This document shows, in pieces, positions 24,803-33,159 of a DNA stretch of 64,000 nt. Position numbers and translations under genes: made by a program. Location of the stretch: the NCBI GenBank assembly GCA_963799455.1, contig CAWCXF010000007.1, positions 1,302,001 to 1,366,000 of the forward strand. The letters run 5' to 3'. Below the pieces are notes generated by a model. That model was not told the origin of the DNA and ran no database searches. It saw nothing but the letters and a program-made list of their open reading frames with translations. The first letter of the stretch is position 1, and the number at the start of each line of letters is the position of its first letter. This DNA is from CAWCXF01 sp963799455 (lineage in GTDB: Bacteria; Pseudomonadota; Alphaproteobacteria; Rhodobacterales; Rhodobacteraceae).

Positions 24803-25312
24803 TCATGCGCCGCCCCAGGGGCCCGCGCGCCCCGCGCCCCCGGTCCCGCCCGCCTCGCCCCCGCCCGCGTCCGTGCCGCCGCGCTCGACGCGCTGGCGCG
24901 CGAGCGCGCTGTCACGGTCGCTCACGCCGAGCAGGCTCGCCAGCAGCCGCAGCAGCGCGTCCTCCTCGTCGCCGCGCGTCCCGTCGGCCAGCGCCACGGA
25001 CCACAGCGCCTCGATCACGCCCGCGCGCGACTCGTAGGGCACGGAGTCCTTGATCGCCTGGGTGAAGCGGTGGGTGTCGGGCGCCTCGGCCTCGAGCCGC
25101 TCGGCCTCGGCGCGCACCGAGGGGGCCTGCTCGGGCGTCAGCCCGTAGCGCCGCGCGAGGATGCGGTCGATGCGGTCGGCCTCGGCCGCGGCGTAGTCGC
25201 CGTCCGAGCGCGCGATGCGCACCATCAGCGCCGCCAGCGCGGTGCGCTGGTCGAGATCCTCGAGGGGGCGCGGTTCGGGGCCGGTCATCCGGCGCAACAG
25301 GTCGCTGAACAT
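24803..25312 (-). CDS. TerB-family (tellurite-resistance-like) protein
   Basis: 169 residues. The TerB helical domain spans about residues 20-135 (LAALMVRIARSDGDYAAAEADRIDRIL, VIEALWSVALADGTRGDEEDALLRLLASLLGVSDRDS), with its acidic metal-binding loops DGDYAAAE and DGTRGDEE. A Gly-rich tail follows. TerB-like proteins bind metal ions; the link to tellurite is by family name only. ATG at 25310-25312. Divergent from the MipA gene. Confidence 0.85.
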   Translation of the reverse strand: MFSDLLRRMTGPEPRPLEDLDQRTALAALMVRIARSDGDYAAAEADRIDRILARRYGLTPEQAPSVRAEAERLEAEAPDTHRFTQAIKDSVPYESRAGVIEALWSVALADGTRGDEEDALLRLLASLLGVSDRDSALARQRVERGGTDAGGGEAGGTGGAGRAGPWGGA

Positions 25313-25456
25313 CGCGGTGACATAGGCGTGGCGCGGCGGCCGGCAAAGCGTGTCTTCTCGGCCGCGTGCGGCATTGGCGACACGGTCCAGCGCTTTGCGC
25401 CGACTCGGCGGTGCGCTAGAGGGGAGTGCGGCCGAAGCGCCGCGCCGAGGTGTGCC

Positions 25457-26269
25457 ATGACCCGCAAGATCGCAGCCCTTGTCCTGATCCTCGCCGCTCC
25501 CGCGGCCGGCGCCGCGTTCGCGCAGGGCGCCCTGGGCCCGGGCGCCCTCTCGGGCCCCCCGCCGCGCCCGGGCCCGGCGCTGAGCTTCACCCTGCTCGGC
25601 GGCGTCTCGGTCCAGCCCGAGTTCCCGGGCTCGGACGACTACTTCGTGGCGCCCGACCTCGGGTTCCGCTTCGGCTCGATCGAGATCGGCCGCTTCGGCA
25701 TCGGCGACCCGGACCCCGACCTGGTGCGCACCGGCCTGGGGCTGCGCGGCTCGTTCCGCTACGTGGGCGAGCGCGACTCGTCGGCGTTCGAGGATCTGCG
25801 CGGGCTCGACGACGTGGACGCCGCGCTCGAGCTCGGCCTCGGCCTCTCCTACCGCCGGGACGCCTACCAGGTGTTCGGCGACCTGCGCTACGGCGTGACC
25901 GGTCACGACGCGCTCGTGGGCGAGCTCGGCGCGGACGTGTTCATCCGCCCCACCGACCGCCTGCTGATCAACGCCGGCCCGCGCGTCCTGCTCGCCGAGG
26001 ACGACTACGCCCAGACCTATTTCGGCGTCTCGCCGGCCGAGTCGAGCCTCAGCGGGCTCGACGCCTTCGACGCCGAGGGCGGTGCGATCAGCGCCGGGCT
26101 CGAGGTCGGCGCGCGCTACCGCATCACCGACGATTGGGGCCTGGAGGGCGCGATCACCTACGACCGGCTCCTCGGAGACGCCCAGGACTCGCCCGTCACC
26201 GAGGTCGGCAGCGCCGACCAGTACGGCGTGCGCGTCGGCCTGACGCGCCGCATCACCTTCGGCTTCTGA
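25457..26269 (+). CDS. MipA/OmpV-family outer-membrane protein
   Basis: 270 residues. Signal peptide MTRKIAALVLILAAPAAGAAFA, then repeated amphipathic beta strands (FTLLGGVSVQPEFPGSDDYFVAPDLGFRF, RYRITDDWGLEGAITYDRLLGDAQDSPVTEVGSADQYGVRVGLTRRITFGF) ending in aromatic Phe, the usual outer-membrane insertion signal. Such proteins are scaffolds of murein hydrolase complexes or porin-like barrels. ATG at 25457. Confidence 0.9.
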   Translation: MTRKIAALVLILAAPAAGAAFAQGALGPGALSGPPPRPGPALSFTLLGGVSVQPEFPGSDDYFVAPDLGFRFGSIEIGRFGIGDPDPDLVRTGLGLRGSFRYVGERDSSAFEDLRGLDDVDAALELGLGLSYRRDAYQVFGDLRYGVTGHDALVGELGADVFIRPTDRLLINAGPRVLLAEDDYAQTYFGVSPAESSLSGLDAFDAEGGAISAGLEVGARYRITDDWGLEGAITYDRLLGDAQDSPVTEVGSADQYGVRVGLTRRITFGF

Positions 26270-26334
26270 GGTCCCGCCCTGGGCGCGCATCCCGGGCCTT
26301 CCGTCCCCCGGAGCTGGATCCCGAGGGCTGCGTC

Positions 26335-27435
26335 CTGAGGCGCGGGGGCGGGCTCGCGCGGGCCCTCGCCGCCCGCCTGGGGCTCGGGCTCGGGCTCGGG
26401 CTCGCCGCGGGCGCGACGCCCGGCGCGGCCGCGGCGCAGGCGGCGCTGCGCGTCGGCGTGCCCGACCGGCCGCCCTTCGCCATGCGCGCCGACGACGGCA
26501 CGGGCGGCGGCACGGGCGGCGGCGTGCAAGAGGGCATCGCCGTCGATCTGTGGCGCCTGATCGCCGAGGAGCTTCGGCTTCCCTACGACTACGTCGAGGT
26601 GGCGCGCGACGGGGCGGCGCGCGCGCTCGCCTCGGGCGCGGCCGACCTCGTGCTGGCGGTGGACGCGACGGCCGGGCTCGAGGCCGAGGCCGACCTGACG
26701 CAGCCGTTCTACTCGGCGACGCTGGGCGTGGCGGCCAACCGCTCCTCGCGGATGCTGACCGTCCTGCGGGGCTTCGCGTCGTGGCGCTTCCTCAGGATCG
26801 TGCTCGCGCTCTCGGCGCTGCTGCTCGCGGTGGGCGCCACGATCTGGCTGCTGGAGCGGCGGCGCAACGAGGGGCAGTTCGACCGCTCGCCGCTCAGGGG
26901 CCTCGGCGACGGCTTTTGGTGGGCGGGCGTCACGCTGACCACGATCGGCTACGGCGACAAGGCCCCGATCACCGTCTTGGGCCGGGCCGTGGCGATGGTC
27001 TGGATGCTGGTGGGCCTCGCCGTCAGCGCCGCGCTGACCGCGGCCGTCGTCACCATCGCCGATGTCGGCGACGAGGCGTCCGAGGATCTCGCGGGCCGCA
27101 CCGTCGCCACGGTCGAGGGCTCGACCGCGGTCGCCTATCTGGAGCGCGCCGGCGCCGACGCGCGCCTCTACCCCGACGCCGCCGAGGCGCTCCGGGCGCT
27201 CGAGGACGACGAGGTCGAGGCCGTCGCCATGCCGGCCCCGACGCTGCGCCAGGCCGTCGCGGACGCCGGCGGCACGCGCCGCGTGCGCACCACGCGGCTC
27301 GACCCGCACTCCGTGACGATCGCGCTGCCCGAGGGCTCCGAGCTGCGCGAGCCGATCGACCGCGTGCTCCTGCGGCTCCTGGAGAGCGAGGCCGGGCGCG
27401 GCGTCATCGATCGCTACCTGCCGCCGGACGGGTAA
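26335..27435 (+). CDS. GluR0-like ligand-gated potassium channel (binding protein split by pore)
   Basis: About 366 residues. A signal-peptide-like segment with repeated GL pairs is followed by lobe 1 of a family-3 binding protein (LRVGVPDRPPFAM...GIAVDLWRLIAEELRLPYDYVEV). Then come a transmembrane helix (LRIVLALSALLLAVGATIWLLE), a pore loop with the K+ selectivity filter TTIGYGD near residue 203, a second helix (MVWMLVGLAVSAALTAAVVTIA) and lobe 2 (GRTVATVEGSTAVAYLE). This is the prokaryotic ionotropic glutamate receptor arrangement. The frame contains no ATG, GTG or TTG before the signal peptide. CTG at 26335, with CGAGGG eight bases upstream, is the best start, and CTG 26266 is an alternative. 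Confidence 0.82.
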   Translation: MRRGGGLARALAARLGLGLGLGLAAGATPGAAAAQAALRVGVPDRPPFAMRADDGTGGGTGGGVQEGIAVDLWRLIAEELRLPYDYVEVARDGAARALASGAADLVLAVDATAGLEAEADLTQPFYSATLGVAANRSSRMLTVLRGFASWRFLRIVLALSALLLAVGATIWLLERRRNEGQFDRSPLRGLGDGFWWAGVTLTTIGYGDKAPITVLGRAVAMVWMLVGLAVSAALTAAVVTIADVGDEASEDLAGRTVATVEGSTAVAYLERAGADARLYPDAAEALRALEDDEVEAVAMPAPTLRQAVADAGGTRRVRTTRLDPHSVTIALPEGSELREPIDRVLLRLLESEAGRGVIDRYLPPDG

Positions 27436-27446
27436 GGGGGCTCGCG

Positions 27447-27775
27447 ATGAGGCGGACCTTCGAGGTCGAGGATGACGTGTTCCTGCCCGGGCCACCGGCC
27501 GGCCACAACCTCTCCGCCAGGCCGCATGCGGATCTTCACGACAAGCTCGTTCGCGAAGCCGCCCACGAGGGCGCCTGCACGGTCCGGTTCGGCGGGGTGC
27601 GGTCGTCTACGAGGGGCCGTGCCTCTTCGCATTGCAGCGGACCACCCGGCATCACGATCCGATGAGTCTGACGATCCCGCTCGAAGGGGTGGACCTCGGC
27701 TTCTCCCGGGGCGTCGAGAAGAGCGTGGAGTCGGAGATGTCCGACCGGATCGTCTGGCGGCCCGCTGGGCGTTAG
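27447..27775 (+). CDS. Small hypothetical protein, probable frameshift
   Basis: ATG at 27447 (GGGGG upstream) gives MRRTFEVEDDVFLPGPPAGHNL and runs in frame to about 27596. The same frame then becomes unlike protein and ends at 27665. A second frame from the same point, VVYEGPCLFALQRTTRHHDPMSLTIPLEGVDLGFSRG, is coherent to a TAG at 27775. One indel near 27597 would give a 109-residue protein. No domain recognised. Its end overlaps the convergent pyrG stop. Confidence 0.5.
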
Positions 27776-29427
27776 ACCAGCCGCGAGTTCTCCTTCGCGG
27801 CGCGGATGAAGTCGGCGAAGAGGGGATGGGGCTCGAAGGGCTTCGACTTCAGCTCGGGGTGGAACTGGACGCCGACGAACCACGGATGCCCCTTGGCCTC
27901 GACGATCTCGGGCAGGCGGCCGTCGGGGCTCATCCCCGAGAACACCAGCCCCTCGCGCTCGAGCTGCTCGCGGTAGCGGATGTCCACCTCGTAGCGATGC
28001 CGGTGGCGCTCCTCGATCTCGGTCGCGCCGTAGGCGTGGGCCACGAGCGAGCCCGCGTCGAGGCACGCGGCGTAGGCGCCGAGCCGCATCGTGCCGCCCT
28101 TGTCGTCCGACGGCCGGCGCTCGACCTTGTGGGTGCCCTGCACCCATTCCTTGAGGTGGTAGACCACGGGCGTGAAGCGGCGCTTGCCGTCGGCGTAGCC
28201 CGCCTCGTGGTCGAACTCCTCGCTCCCCGCATCGGCCAGCTCGGGCAGGTGGCGCGCGGCCTCGATCACGGCCATCTGCATGCCGAGGCAGATCCCGAGA
28301 TAGGGCACGCCGCGGGTGCGCGCGAACTCGGCCGCCTTGATCTTGCCTTCGGTGCCGCGCTCGCCGAAGCCGCCGGGCACCAGGATGGCGTTGAACTCCG
28401 ACAGGTGGGGCGCCGGATCCTCGCGCTCGAAGACCTCGGCGTCGATCCACTCGGGGAGCACCCGCACGCGGTTGGCGAAGCCGCCATGGGTCAGCGCCTC
28501 GGCGATGGATTTGTAGGCGTCCTCGAGCTGGGTGTACTTGCCGACGATGGCGACGCGCACCTCGCCCTCGGGGTGGCGGATGCGGTCCACCACGTCGCGC
28601 CAGCGCGCGAGGTCGGGCTTGGGGGCGGGCGCGATGGCGAAGGCGTCGAGCACCGCCTGGTCGAGCCCGGCCTCGTGATAGGCCAGCGGCGCCTCGTAGA
28701 TCGAGGGGAGATCGAGCGCCGCGATCACCGCGTCGGGGCGCACGTTGCAAAAGAGCGCGAGCTTGTCGCGCTCCTTGAGCGGGATCGGCCCCTCCGAGCG
28801 GCACACCAGGATGTCGGGCGCGAGCCCGATCGAGCGCAGCTCCTTCACGGAGTGCTGGGTGGGCTTCGTCTTGAGCTCGCCCGAGGTCTTGATGAACGGC
28901 AAGAGCGTGAGGTGGATCAGGATGCACTGGCCGCGGGGGCGCTCCTGGCCGAACTGGCGGATGGCCTCGAAGAAGGGCAGGCCCTCGATGTCGCCCACCG
29001 TGCCGCCGATCTCGCACAGCATGAAGTCGCACTCGTCCGCGCCCAGCCCGATGAACGCCTTGATCTCGTCGGTGACGTGCGGGATCACCTGGATGGTCTT
29101 GCCCAAGTAGTCGCCTCGGCGCTCCTTCTCCAGCACGGTCTGGTAGATGCGGCCCGCCGACACGGAGTCGGAGCGGCGCGCCGCGACCCCCGTGAATCGC
29201 TCGTAGTGGCCGAGGTCGAGGTCGGTCTCGGCGCCGTCGTCGGTGACGAACACCTCGCCGTGCTCGAACGGGCTCATCGTGCCGGGATCGACGTTGAGGT
29301 AGGGGTCGAGCTTGCGCAGCCGCACGGTGTAGCCGCGCGCCTGCAGCAGCGCGCCGAGCGCGGCCGAGGCGAGCCCCTTGCCGAGCGAGGAGACCACGCC
29401 GCCGGTGATGAAGATGAAGCGCGCCAT
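27772..29427 (-). CDS. pyrG: CTP synthase
   Basis: 551 residues. Makes CTP from UTP, ATP and glutamine. The N-terminal synthase domain starts MARFIFITGGVVSSLGKGLASA and includes CEIGGTVGDIEG. The C-terminal class I amidotransferase has LGICLGMQ (nucleophile Cys) and VQFHPE (His, Glu). Full family length. Followed on the same strand by no close gene; secG lies 95 bp upstream, the usual alphaproteobacterial secG-pyrG order. Confidence 0.97.
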   Translation of the reverse strand: MARFIFITGGVVSSLGKGLASAALGALLQARGYTVRLRKLDPYLNVDPGTMSPFEHGEVFVTDDGAETDLDLGHYERFTGVAARRSDSVSAGRIYQTVLEKERRGDYLGKTIQVIPHVTDEIKAFIGLGADECDFMLCEIGGTVGDIEGLPFFEAIRQFGQERPRGQCILIHLTLLPFIKTSGELKTKPTQHSVKELRSIGLAPDILVCRSEGPIPLKERDKLALFCNVRPDAVIAALDLPSIYEAPLAYHEAGLDQAVLDAFAIAPAPKPDLARWRDVVDRIRHPEGEVRVAIVGKYTQLEDAYKSIAEALTHGGFANRVRVLPEWIDAEVFEREDPAPHLSEFNAILVPGGFGERGTEGKIKAAEFARTRGVPYLGICLGMQMAVIEAARHLPELADAGSEEFDHEAGYADGKRRFTPVVYHLKEWVQGTHKVERRPSDDKGGTMRLGAYAACLDAGSLVAHAYGATEIEERHRHRYEVDIRYREQLEREGLVFSGMSPDGRLPEIVEAKGHPWFVGVQFHPELKSKPFEPHPLFADFIRAAKENSRLV

Positions 29428-29522
29428 GCCCGGCCCCCGTGATGCGATCACGGGAGTCGAGTGATAGGCGCGCGGGGGCGGGCCGGCAAGGCGCGGCGGG
29501 CGGGTCGGGGCGAGGCGTCGCG

Positions 29523-29876
29523 TCAATCCGCGCGCGGCGGCAGCGCCGGAGCGCCGTCCGCGGGCGGCGGCGTCAGGTCGTCGGGGGTCGGCAGGGCCGG
29601 GGCCTCGGCCTCGGGCCGGTCGTCGCCGATGCGGTCGAGCACCGAGCCCGTCGCCGATTCGCGCGCGGCGATCACGGTGAGCGCCAGCGAGGTGGCGATG
29701 AACGCCACCGCGAGCCCCCACGTCACCTTGCCGAGCGGCGTGATCGAGCCGCGCGCCGAGATCCCGCCGCCACCGCTGCCCATCCCGAGCCCGCCGCCCT
29801 CCGAGCGCTGGAGCAGCACCACGCCGATCAACGACAGCGCCAGGATCAGATGGACGACGAGCACGACGGTCTGCAT
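29523..29876 (-). CDS. secG: Preprotein translocase subunit SecG
   Basis: 117 residues. Two transmembrane helices (TVVLVVHLILALSLIGVVLLQ and VTWGLAVAFIATSLALTVIAA) flank the conserved cytosolic loop SEGGGLGMGSGGGGISARG. The C-terminal tail is Pro/Ala-rich. Non-essential partner of SecYE in the inner membrane. Its promoter region now ends 105 bp upstream at the left end of a transposon. Confidence 0.95.
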   Translation of the reverse strand: MQTVVLVVHLILALSLIGVVLLQRSEGGGLGMGSGGGGISARGSITPLGKVTWGLAVAFIATSLALTVIAARESATGSVLDRIGDDRPEAEAPALPTPDDLTPPPADGAPALPPRAD

Positions 29877-29973
29877 GGGCGCTCTCCTCGGGTGGCCGCT
29901 AGCTATTGCGCCGCGCCAGGCGCCGCAAGCCCGCGGGGGTCGGGGGGCACGGCGGGCCCCCGGCGGGCCCCCG

Positions 29974-29981
29974 GCGGGGGG
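29974..29981. repeat. Target-site duplication, left copy (GCGGGGGG)
   Basis: Exact 8-bp match to 37595-37602, immediately outside the terminal inverted repeat. The flanking DNA is G-rich, so some chance matching is possible, but the ninth base differs on both sides as expected. Confidence 0.8.
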
Positions 29982-30003
29982 GGTAGTGCCTCATTTTGAA
30001 ATC
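29982..30003 (+). repeat. Left terminal inverted repeat of the cargo transposon
   Basis: 22 bp, 21 matching the reverse complement of 37573-37594. The mismatch is at position 13 (T versus G). Confidence 0.88.
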
Positions 30004-30088
30004 CGCCGACCTTGACGGTCGGGTTCATGCCGCTGTCGCCCTCGGCTTCCGTCACCTATATGCTTACCGTGAAGCATGGGAGGAGCGC

Positions 30089-30295
30089 GTGAAGGTCAAG
30101 ATCACGAAGTTCGGGCTGGACTTGGACGTCAAGAACAAGGGCATGGAGCTGGCGGTCTACTCGCCAGACGGGACTGACAGGCTGGGTGACCTCAAGGTGA
30201 CGAAGACTGGTCTAACTTGGTCGAACGGCAAGGAGGCCAAGGGGACCAAGGCAACTTGGAAGCAATTCATCGACTGGATGAACTCCGATGCCTAG
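30089..30295 (+). CDS. Small cargo protein of unknown function (68 aa)
   Basis: GTG at 30089 with GGAGGA just upstream gives VKVKITKFGLDLDVKNKGMELAVYSPDG, then LGDLKVTKTGLTWSNGKEAKGTKATWKQFIDWMNSDA. It looks like a compact beta-rich fold ending in a helix. No named domain recognised. The frame is open to 29996, but that start would lie inside the terminal repeat. Its stop overlaps the next gene by 8 bp, so the pair forms an operon near the left end of the transposon. Probably a passenger gene that moves with the element. Confidence 0.7.
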   Translation: MKVKITKFGLDLDVKNKGMELAVYSPDGTDRLGDLKVTKTGLTWSNGKEAKGTKATWKQFIDWMNSDA

Positions 30296-30533
30296 GGGAC
30301 CGAAGGGCGAGAAGCGCCCGGCCGACGTGATCGCCAACGCCGTGCGGGTGATGCAGATCGCCACGGGCGAGGCCGAGGAGACCTACGAGGGCCAGACCGA
30401 GGACGGGAAGGACAAGGCCGCCCAGGTGCTCGGACGCAAGGGCGGCGCGGCGCGGGCGGCCAGCATGACGCCAGAGCGGCGGGCCGAGATCGCGCGGAAG
30501 GCCGCAGCGAAGCGATGGCATCAAGACGGTTGA
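30288..30533 (+). CDS. Small basic cargo protein, MPRGPKGEKRPADVI type (81 aa)
   Basis: MPRGPKGEKRPADVIANAVRVMQIATGE, then LGRKGGAARAASMTPERRAEIARKAAAKRWHQDG. The C-terminal half is a Lys/Arg/Ala-rich helix of the kind seen in small nucleic-acid-binding proteins (GG-R-A-x8-RRAEIA-KAA-RW pattern). I recall this protein type recurring beside transposase genes, but no function is known to me. Translationally coupled to the 68-aa gene upstream. Just after its stop comes the promoter of the two-gene module. Confidence 0.75.
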   Translation: MPRGPKGEKRPADVIANAVRVMQIATGEAEETYEGQTEDGKDKAAQVLGRKGGAARAASMTPERRAEIARKAAAKRWHQDG

Positions 30534-30560
30534 CAAAACTGCCCGTTTTTCGGATATGGT
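30530..30560 (+). promoter_or_regulatory. Promoter of the 222-aa/ImmA module
   Basis: Consensus -35 TTGACA at 30530-30535 and a -10-like TATGGT or ATATGG about 18-19 bp downstream, overlapping the left arm of an inverted repeat. It precedes the GTG at 30599. Confidence 0.6.
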
Positions 30561-30581
30561 TGCGAAGCTAGGTTTGCAACC
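30558..30581. promoter_or_regulatory. Operator-like inverted repeat
   Basis: GGTTGCGAA (30558-30566) and TTTGCAACC (30573-30581) with a 6-bp centre; eight of nine positions pair. It sits on the -10/start-point region of the TTGACA promoter, the usual place for autorepression by an HTH protein such as the XRE-ImmA product. Confidence 0.6.
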
Positions 30582-32395
30582 ATGCGGGGGGTCCGAAGGT
30601 GCTGAAGGCCGATGTGTTCGTGCGGGATCAGATCAACCCCGAGTTATGGCCCCGCTTCGCGACGCTGTTGCGGACGGCGTATGCTGCGGCGGACGACGTG
30701 GTTCGGGATAGCCCTATCCTCCAAGTTAAGAGCGCTGAGGACAACAAGGGGCGGATCATTCAGTGGGCGGTGGACTTCGGCATGGAACGGGCAGTCGAGA
30801 CTGGCGCCCTGTCCTGTGACCTCCGGTGGCGCCCCTTCGCCAAGCCGACCGGGCGCTACTTGGAGCTGGTGTTTGCACACTCCCGCTTGACGATCAGCCA
30901 AATCGAGGATCCCAAGAAGCAGCCCCGTAAGGTGGTGTTCAGGGAAAACGCTCGGACACTGTTGGCGAAGTCGGCGGCTACGCGGCGAGCGCGGCGAAGC
31001 GCGAGGTTCGGGTGGGCGCGAGGGGGCGCTCGGCGAGCCAGGCGGCGAGGCGGTCGAGGTTGATGGCGGCCGCGGTGGTGACGTGCTGCAGCCCGGTCTT
31101 GACCAGTCCACGGTAGCGCGCCCGGCGCAGCCCGAAGGCGCGCACGCCTTGGGAGAGCGTGCCCTCGATGCCTTGCCGCTGAGCGTAGAGCTTTTGGTGC
31201 TCGGCTGTGCGCTCTCGCGCCCGCGCCGCTGCCAACGCCTCGTGCTCGCGCTGGGGAAAGAGCGACGCGGGTCGCGCCCCCGCGACGCCGAGCGCGTGCG
31301 AGCTGTCCCGCGACGGGCAGGCTCGGCAGTCGGCCAGGCGGAAGCGCGCGTGCACGATCGGGCGGCCGCGGGCCCGTCCGGGGCTGCTGTGGGTCTTCCA
31401 GCTCGCGCTCTCCTCGCCCTCCGGGCAGCGCACCACCTGCCTGTCCCAGTCCACGGCGAAGTCGGATGCGTCGAACGCGCCTTCGCTCCGGCTCTGCCAG
31501 GTCAGGTTCCGGCGCTGCGGGCCGATCAGGTCGATGCCGTGCCGCTCGCGGGCGGAGATCAGCAGCTCGGCGCTCATGGTGGCCGCGTCGGCCAGATGCT
31601 CGGACGGCGCCAGACCCTTGGCGGCCAGCGCCGCGTGGATCGCCTCGACCCGCATGGCCTCATGCACGCCGGCGCCCGCTCGTGTCGGCCTGCACGACCA
31701 GCCGCGGCATGCCCTCGTCGCACGTCTCGGTGAGATGGACCACGTAGCCGGTCCAGCCCCGGCCGGCGCGGGTGCGGAAGCGGGCCTCGGGGTCGCAGGG
31801 CGACTCGACGCGGTCGCCGGGGCCGCGGGTCCGCAACGCGCGTCGCTGGACGGCCGCGGCCCCGCCGCCGTCCGACCTGCCCGCGCCGGCCGCGACCCGC
31901 TCGTAGTGCCTGGCCCACACGCGCCGCAGCACGGCGACCGCAGGCAGCGCCGACAACCCTGCGGGCGCGTCGGACCGGTCGAGCGCGTCCAGGAGCGCGT
32001 AGCCGTCCGCGCCGACCTGGAGGGCGTAGGCCTCGCGCTTGGGGTCCGTCTCGGGCAGCCGGGCGCCCTCCACCCGGCGGTCGTAGCGCGCGTGCCAGTC
32101 TGAAGGCGCCACGGCGCGCAACCACTCCGGCGCGGCCGCAGCGATGGCGTTCAGGGCCGCCCGCAGCGTCTCTCCCACCAGCTCCAGCTGGTTCAGCGTG
32201 CGGATGGCGGCGAGCACGTGCGTGCTGTCGGTGCGCTGCCGCCCGCGCGCCTTGAGCCATCCGCCCTCGCGCGCGGCGTCCAGCACGCGGACGAGCAGGC
32301 GCTCCGTAAGCGTCCGGGCTCCCTGCACTGCCGGAGGCGGGGCTACGGGGAGATGATGTCCATTAGGAGATGATGGACACTATCGGGACCTCGGG

Positions 32396-32770
32396 GTGGG
32401 TGGACGACGCAAGCGCAGGGTGTGGTCGGACGCCGAGAAGCGGATGATCTGCGTGCAGGCACGGCTGCCCGGCATCTCCGTGAGCCAGGTCGCGCGGCGC
32501 TACGACGTCAACGCCAACCTAGTGTTCAGCTGGCTGAGGAACCCGCGCTTCGCGCCCGACGAGGCGGCCGTGGAGGAGCACGTGGGGTTCCTTCCGGTCG
32601 AGATCGTCGATGCCGGTGTGGAGCCAGATCGCGAGCCCGTCGAGGCGGATGCGCCGGCGCCTGCGGGCCGGATCGAGCTGGAGCTCGCGGGCGGTCACCG
32701 GCTTCAGGTCGTGGGGCCCTACGATCCGGAGGCGCTGGCGCGGCTGATCCGCGGGCTGTCGGGCCCGTGA
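32396..32770 (+). CDS. tnpA: IS66 accessory protein TnpA
   Basis: 124 residues with an HTH of the IS66 Orf1/IS3-Orf1-like type: RRVWSDAEKRMICVQARLPGISVSQVARRYDVNANLVFSWLR. The C-terminal part ends LARLIRGLSGP. GTG start at 32396. An ATG at 32373 gives MDTIGTSG, which looks like the usual start of such proteins but is in another frame, so one extra base may lie near 32396. Stop overlaps tnpB (GTGA). Confidence 0.85.
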   Translation: MGGRRKRRVWSDAEKRMICVQARLPGISVSQVARRYDVNANLVFSWLRNPRFAPDEAAVEEHVGFLPVEIVDAGVEPDREPVEADAPAPAGRIELELAGGHRLQVVGPYDPEALARLIRGLSGP

Positions 32771-33114
32771 TCCCGGTCCCTGTGGGCACGCGGGTCTGGC
32801 TCGCGGCGGGGGTGACCGACATGCGCCGCGGCTTCGCCTCGCTGGCGGCGCAGATCGAGAAGACCCTCGAGCTCGACCCCTATGCCGGGCACCTCTTCAT
32901 CTTCCGGGGCAGACGCGGCGACCTGATCAAGGTGATCTGGTTCGACGGGCAGGGCTCGTGCCTGTTCTCCAAGAGGCTGGAGCGGGGCCGCTTCGCCTGG
33001 CCCTCGGCGAGCGAGGGCAAGGTGGCGCTGACCGCGGCGCAGACGGCGATGCTGCTCGAGGGCCTGGACTGGAGGACCCCGGCCCGCCCATGGCGGCCGC
33101 TGAAGGCAGGATAA
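32767..33114 (+). CDS. tnpB: IS66 accessory protein TnpB
   Basis: 115 residues, the characteristic IS66 Orf2: TRVWLAAGVTDMRRGFASLAAQIEKTLELDPYAGHLFIFRGRRGDLIKVIWFDGQGSCLFSKRLERGRFAWP. GTG start at 32767 overlaps the tnpA stop. Needed for IS66 transposition together with TnpA and TnpC, but its biochemical role is unclear. Confidence 0.93.
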   Translation: MIPVPVGTRVWLAAGVTDMRRGFASLAAQIEKTLELDPYAGHLFIFRGRRGDLIKVIWFDGQGSCLFSKRLERGRFAWPSASEGKVALTAAQTAMLLEGLDWRTPARPWRPLKAG

Positions 33115-33159
33115 TATCGTCCTGCCAGCCGGTTGGGGATCCCCAACCGGCACCTCGCC

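Noticed and set aside
24561..24806. ATG overlapping the terB stop as start of the PhnD-like protein
   Set aside because: It opens a frame one base off the conserved protein and yields Arg/Cys-rich nonsense. Noted as a possible indel instead.
29996..30088. Upstream extension of the 68-aa cargo gene to 29996
   Set aside because: It would begin inside the terminal inverted repeat and lacks a ribosome site, while GTG 30089 has GGAGGA.
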